Shown piece after piece: positions 61,547-64,000 of a stretch of 64,000 bases of DNA. Under the pieces are notes generated by a model. That model was not told where the DNA came from and did no database searches. It was given only the letters and a program-made list of their open reading frames with translations. Position numbers and translations under genes: made by a program. Source of the stretch: Pseudomonadota bacterium (GTDB taxonomy: Bacteria > Pseudomonadota > Alphaproteobacteria > Rhizobiales > Xanthobacteraceae). Location of the stretch: contig JAEYAW010000013.1 of NCBI GenBank assembly GCA_023404675.1, positions 186,001 to 250,000 on the forward strand, in the 5' to 3' direction. The stretch's first letter is position 1; each line of letters begins with the position of its first letter.

Positions 61547-61942
61547 TCAGGCTGTTGCGGGGGTGCGCACGAAGCGGGCGTCGACGCCGGATTGCAGGAT
61601 GATGTAGGCCCGGCGCCACGGATTATTGTCGAGCAGGTGCCAGCGATGGCCGCCGCCGGTGGTGTCCTCGGCGAGCAGCGCATCGCCCGGCGCGATCGTG
61701 AAGCGCGTGCCGCTGCGGGTTTCGAATTCGAGCGTGCCGCTCAGCGTGAGAACGAACTGGCGCACCGGCGCCTCGTGCCAGTCGAACGCGCCGCCCGCAT
61801 GCGTCTCGCGGAACGAGATGCTGCTGGCCGCGATCTCGCCGCCAACCGCATCTCCGCGGCTGCCGCCGGGAAGATCGACCGAGCCTTCCTCGAAATGGGA
61901 CTGGCCGTCGTCGCCTGTCCATATGCGAACGCATCGGATCAT
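61547..61942 (-). CDS. Small cupin-domain protein
   Basis: 131 aa, single cupin barrel. Metal-type residues appear in GGAFDWHEAPVRQFVLTLSG (His, Gln) and the second cupin motif FTIAPGDALLAEDTTGGGH. No enzymatic function is known to me. It is 42 bases after fumC and 14 before mqo, so it belongs to the fumC-cupin-mqo operon. It may be a sensor or a small isomerase; the sequence gives no decision. Confidence 0.82.
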   Translation of the reverse strand: MIRCVRIWTGDDGQSHFEEGSVDLPGGSRGDAVGGEIAASSISFRETHAGGAFDWHEAPVRQFVLTLSGTLEFETRSGTRFTIAPGDALLAEDTTGGGHRWHLLDNNPWRRAYIILQSGVDARFVRTPATA

Positions 61943-61984
61943 GTGAAATCCTCGCAGCTATCGGGGTAACGGGCGCGGCCGGGA

Positions 61985-63454
61985 TCAGGCACCCGCCAGC
62001 CCGTGGCCGACCATGGTTCGGGGATCGACGATCTGGTCGAAGCGCGCGGCGTCGACGAGGCCGGATTTCAGCGCGGCCTCGCGCAGGGTCGTGCCCTCGT
62101 CGTTGGCCATATGTGCGATCTTCGAGGCCGCGTCGTAGCCGATCACCGGCGACAGCGCCGTCACCAGCATCAGCGACTGGTTCACGGTCTCGTCGATGCG
62201 CTTGCGGTTGAGTTCGGTGCCTTCCACCGAGTACTCGCGGAATTTCTCGCAGCCGTCGCCGAGGATGCGGATCGAATGCAGCGTGTTGTTGATGATGATC
62301 GGCCGCATCGCGTTCAGCTCGAAATTGCCCTGACTGCCGGCGAAGGCGACGGCGTTGTCCTCGCCGATCACCTGAATGCAGATCATCACCATGGCCTCGC
62401 ACTGGGTCGGATTGACCTTGCCGGGCATGATCGACGAGCCGGGCTCGTTCGGAGGCAGGATCAGTTCGCCGAGACCGCAGCGTGGCCCGGAGGCGAGCCA
62501 GCGCATGTCGTTGGCGATCTTCATCAGCGCGACCGCGAGGCCGCGCACCGCCGCCATCACCCCGACCATGCCGTCCAGCGATCCCTGCGCCGCGAACTTG
62601 TTGGGCGCGGTGACGAACGGCTTGCCGGTCAGTTCGGCGATCTTCGCGGCGATCTCGCGGCTGAATCCCTCCGGCGCGTTCAGTCCGGTGCCGACCGCGG
62701 TGCCGCCGGCCGCGAGTTCGTAGACGCCGGCCCTGGACGCTTCGATCTTCGCCAGCGCATCGCGGATCTGCACCGCGTAGCCGGACCACTCCTGCCCGAC
62801 GGTGAGGGGCGTCGCGTCCTGAAGATGGGTGCGGCCGGTCTTCACCACGTCCATCCAAAGCTGCGCCTTGGTCTCGATGGCGGCCGCGAGTTTCTGCGCC
62901 TGCGGAATCAGCACCTCGTCCAGTTCGAGGATGGTGGCGATGTGCATGGCGGTCGGGAATGTGTCGTTCGACGACTGGCCCATGTTGACGTCGTCGTTGG
63001 GATGCACCGGCGACTTGCTGCCGAGTTCACCGCCGAGCAACTGGATGGCGCGGTTCGACAGCACCTCGTTGACATTCATGTTGGACTGGGTGCCGGAGCC
63101 GGTCTGCCAGACATAGAGCGGGAAGTTTTCGTCAAGCTTGCCGGCGATTGCCTCGTCGGCGGCGCGGACGATGGCGGCGGCCTTCCAGTCCGGCAGGCGG
63201 CCCGCAGCCGCGTTGACCAGCGCGGCGGCTTTCTTGACATAGCCGTAAGCATGATAGACGCGCTTGGGCATATGGTCGTCGCCGATGGAGAAGTGCACCA
63301 GCGAGCGCTGGGTCTGCGCCCCCCAGTAGCGGTTGGCCGGCACGTCGATGCCGCCCATCGAGTCGGTCTCGTGGCGCTGCCCGATGGCGTTGATGCCGAT
63401 CTGAATATCCTTGAGGGGGTGCAGCTGAAGGTCGGTGACGCCCGATGTCGACAT
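61985..63454 (-). CDS. fumC: Fumarate hydratase class II
   Basis: 489 aa, iron-independent fumarase converting fumarate to malate in the TCA cycle. The family signature GSSIMPGKVNPTQCEA is present at about residue 340, with TGSGTQSNMNVNEVLSNRA and GRTHLQDATPLTVGQEWSGY. The N-terminus is about 20 residues longer than usual (family start near DSMGGIDVPANRYWG), so the true start may be further in. It is first in the fumC-cupin-mqo operon. Confidence 0.96.
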   Translation of the reverse strand: MSTSGVTDLQLHPLKDIQIGINAIGQRHETDSMGGIDVPANRYWGAQTQRSLVHFSIGDDHMPKRVYHAYGYVKKAAALVNAAAGRLPDWKAAAIVRAADEAIAGKLDENFPLYVWQTGSGTQSNMNVNEVLSNRAIQLLGGELGSKSPVHPNDDVNMGQSSNDTFPTAMHIATILELDEVLIPQAQKLAAAIETKAQLWMDVVKTGRTHLQDATPLTVGQEWSGYAVQIRDALAKIEASRAGVYELAAGGTAVGTGLNAPEGFSREIAAKIAELTGKPFVTAPNKFAAQGSLDGMVGVMAAVRGLAVALMKIANDMRWLASGPRCGLGELILPPNEPGSSIMPGKVNPTQCEAMVMICIQVIGEDNAVAFAGSQGNFELNAMRPIIINNTLHSIRILGDGCEKFREYSVEGTELNRKRIDETVNQSLMLVTALSPVIGYDAASKIAHMANDEGTTLREAALKSGLVDAARFDQIVDPRTMVGHGLAGA

Positions 63455-63722
63455 GCGGATTTTCGCCGTGCTCTGTGAGAGGCCATTTATGAGATCTTAT
63501 ATTGCTCTGTTTCATACAGAATGGATGAAACAAGCATGAATCTCCGGCCCGTGGAGATGGTCGACTTCAAAAGACGTCTAAGTGATCGTTAACATGCGAA
63601 CGGGGTGGCCGCGCCGGCCGGTCGTAGATGTCTCTTTCATCCTTGTCAGCTAAGCGAAGGAGCGCCTGACGTGATAGGGCGTTTCCACTTTGTGTTGTCC
63701 GCTTTTGACGAGAGACCGCCTG

Positions 63723-64000
63723 ATGACCCCATCCGCTGACGTCGCGCAGGAGCAGGCCGTCGCCCTCATCAGACTTTGCGCCTGTCTGCTCTACGCCAAC
63801 GGCCAGACCACCCGGCGCGTCGCCGACGATATTGCACGTCTCGGCGGCGCCATCGGCTATTCCGTCGCTGTTTTTCCGAACTGGAGCGATCTGACGATCC
63901 GGCTCTCGCCGTCGAATGGTCCGGCTGCCGACACGCTTCTTGTTCTCCCGGTCGCGCCCACGGCCGTCGACATGAACAAGGTCGCGCGCACGCAAGGGGT
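63723..64000 (+). CDS. Threonine/serine exporter (ThrE family), N-terminal part
   Basis: 92 residues are visible before the window ends. The segment CLLYANGQTTRRVADDIARLGGAIGYSVAVFPNWSDLTIRL (split here) matches the N-terminal ThrE/DUF1212 domain, which precedes membrane helices in exporters of threonine and serine. ATG at 63723 has GAGAG upstream. It is divergent from fumC across 268 bases. The rest lies beyond the window. Confidence 0.85.
   Translation, partial: MTPSADVAQEQAVALIRLCACLLYANGQTTRRVADDIARLGGAIGYSVAVFPNWSDLTIRLSPSNGPAADTLLVLPVAPTAVDMNKVARTQG

Noticed and set aside
60048..63478. Long plus-strand open frames opposite mqo and fumC
   Set aside because: Antisense shadows of two conserved TCA genes; compositional bias only.
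1..64000. Insertion sequences, integrases, CRISPR arrays, tRNA or rRNA genes
   Set aside because: No transposase or integrase motifs, no regularly spaced repeats and no tRNA-like cloverleaf were recognised on reading both strands.

Overview
The window is GC-rich chromosomal DNA of an alphaproteobacterium. Gene content (class I IlvC of 339 aa, fused CysNC, EfeUOB, fumC with mqo, many Liv-type ABC importers, a TIGR02444 protein, and a Cys-rich secreted mini-protein of a type I associate with the Bradyrhizobium/Rhodopseudomonas/Afipia group) suggests Nitrobacteraceae (Bradyrhizobiaceae). That assignment is inference from protein style; no rRNA or tRNA gene is visible. I found 59 genes, 2 of them cut by the window edges, and no insertion sequence, CRISPR array or phage gene.

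Layout. 1-13 kb: LysE exporter (partial), ilvC with a clear terminator, a DUF1275 membrane protein, an EmrAB-like efflux pair, a Cache-domain adenylate/guanylate cyclase with a small Cys-rich secreted protein, a HlyD/ABC-2 export operon, and a MocR (GntR-aminotransferase) regulator. 13-24.5 kb (+): CinA-like amidase, CobW GTPase, OMP-decarboxylase-like enzyme, aldehyde dehydrogenase, metal amidohydrolase, quinolinate-phosphoribosyltransferase-like enzyme, HAD nucleotidase, then a complete Liv importer. 24.5-33.5 kb (-): a second complete Liv importer behind a glutamine-synthetase-like ligase and a phthalate-type Rieske oxygenase. An IclR regulator is divergent, across an intergenic region holding a 24-bp inverted repeat. 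33.5-38.9 kb (-): NitT/TauT-type importer, UbiD-type decarboxylase, TIGR02444 protein and UbiX flavin prenyltransferase. 39.7-44.6 kb (-): a third Liv importer, whose LivF has Arg in place of the Walker A Lys. 44.9-49.1 kb (-): cysD-cysNC and an orphan Liv-type binding protein. 49.6-53.8 kb (+): efeUOB plus an extra EfeM-like protein. 53.8-59.6 kb: an aromatic ring-cleavage cluster (ACMSD-like amidohydrolase, RidA, 3-hydroxyanthranilate-dioxygenase-like cupin, YtcJ-like amidohydrolase, alpha/beta hydrolase, FAD monooxygenase). 60-63.5 kb (-): fumC-cupin-mqo. The window ends in a threonine/serine exporter (partial).

How the genes work together. Most of the window looks like a catabolic region in which each enzyme set travels with its own importer. 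The most interesting candidate for an undescribed system is the 13-24.5 kb cluster. Three of its enzymes belong to families that handle pyridine or pyrimidine mononucleotides (CinA/PncC, NadC, Sdt1-type HAD) and a fourth is OMPDC-like; two of them show changes at positions known to be catalytic or substrate-binding. I infer uptake of an N-heteroaromatic acid and its processing through a ribonucleotide-like intermediate. The second candidate is the import, ligase and Rieske-oxygenase operon, which resembles gamma-glutamylation-dependent arylamine oxidation. All substrates are inferred.
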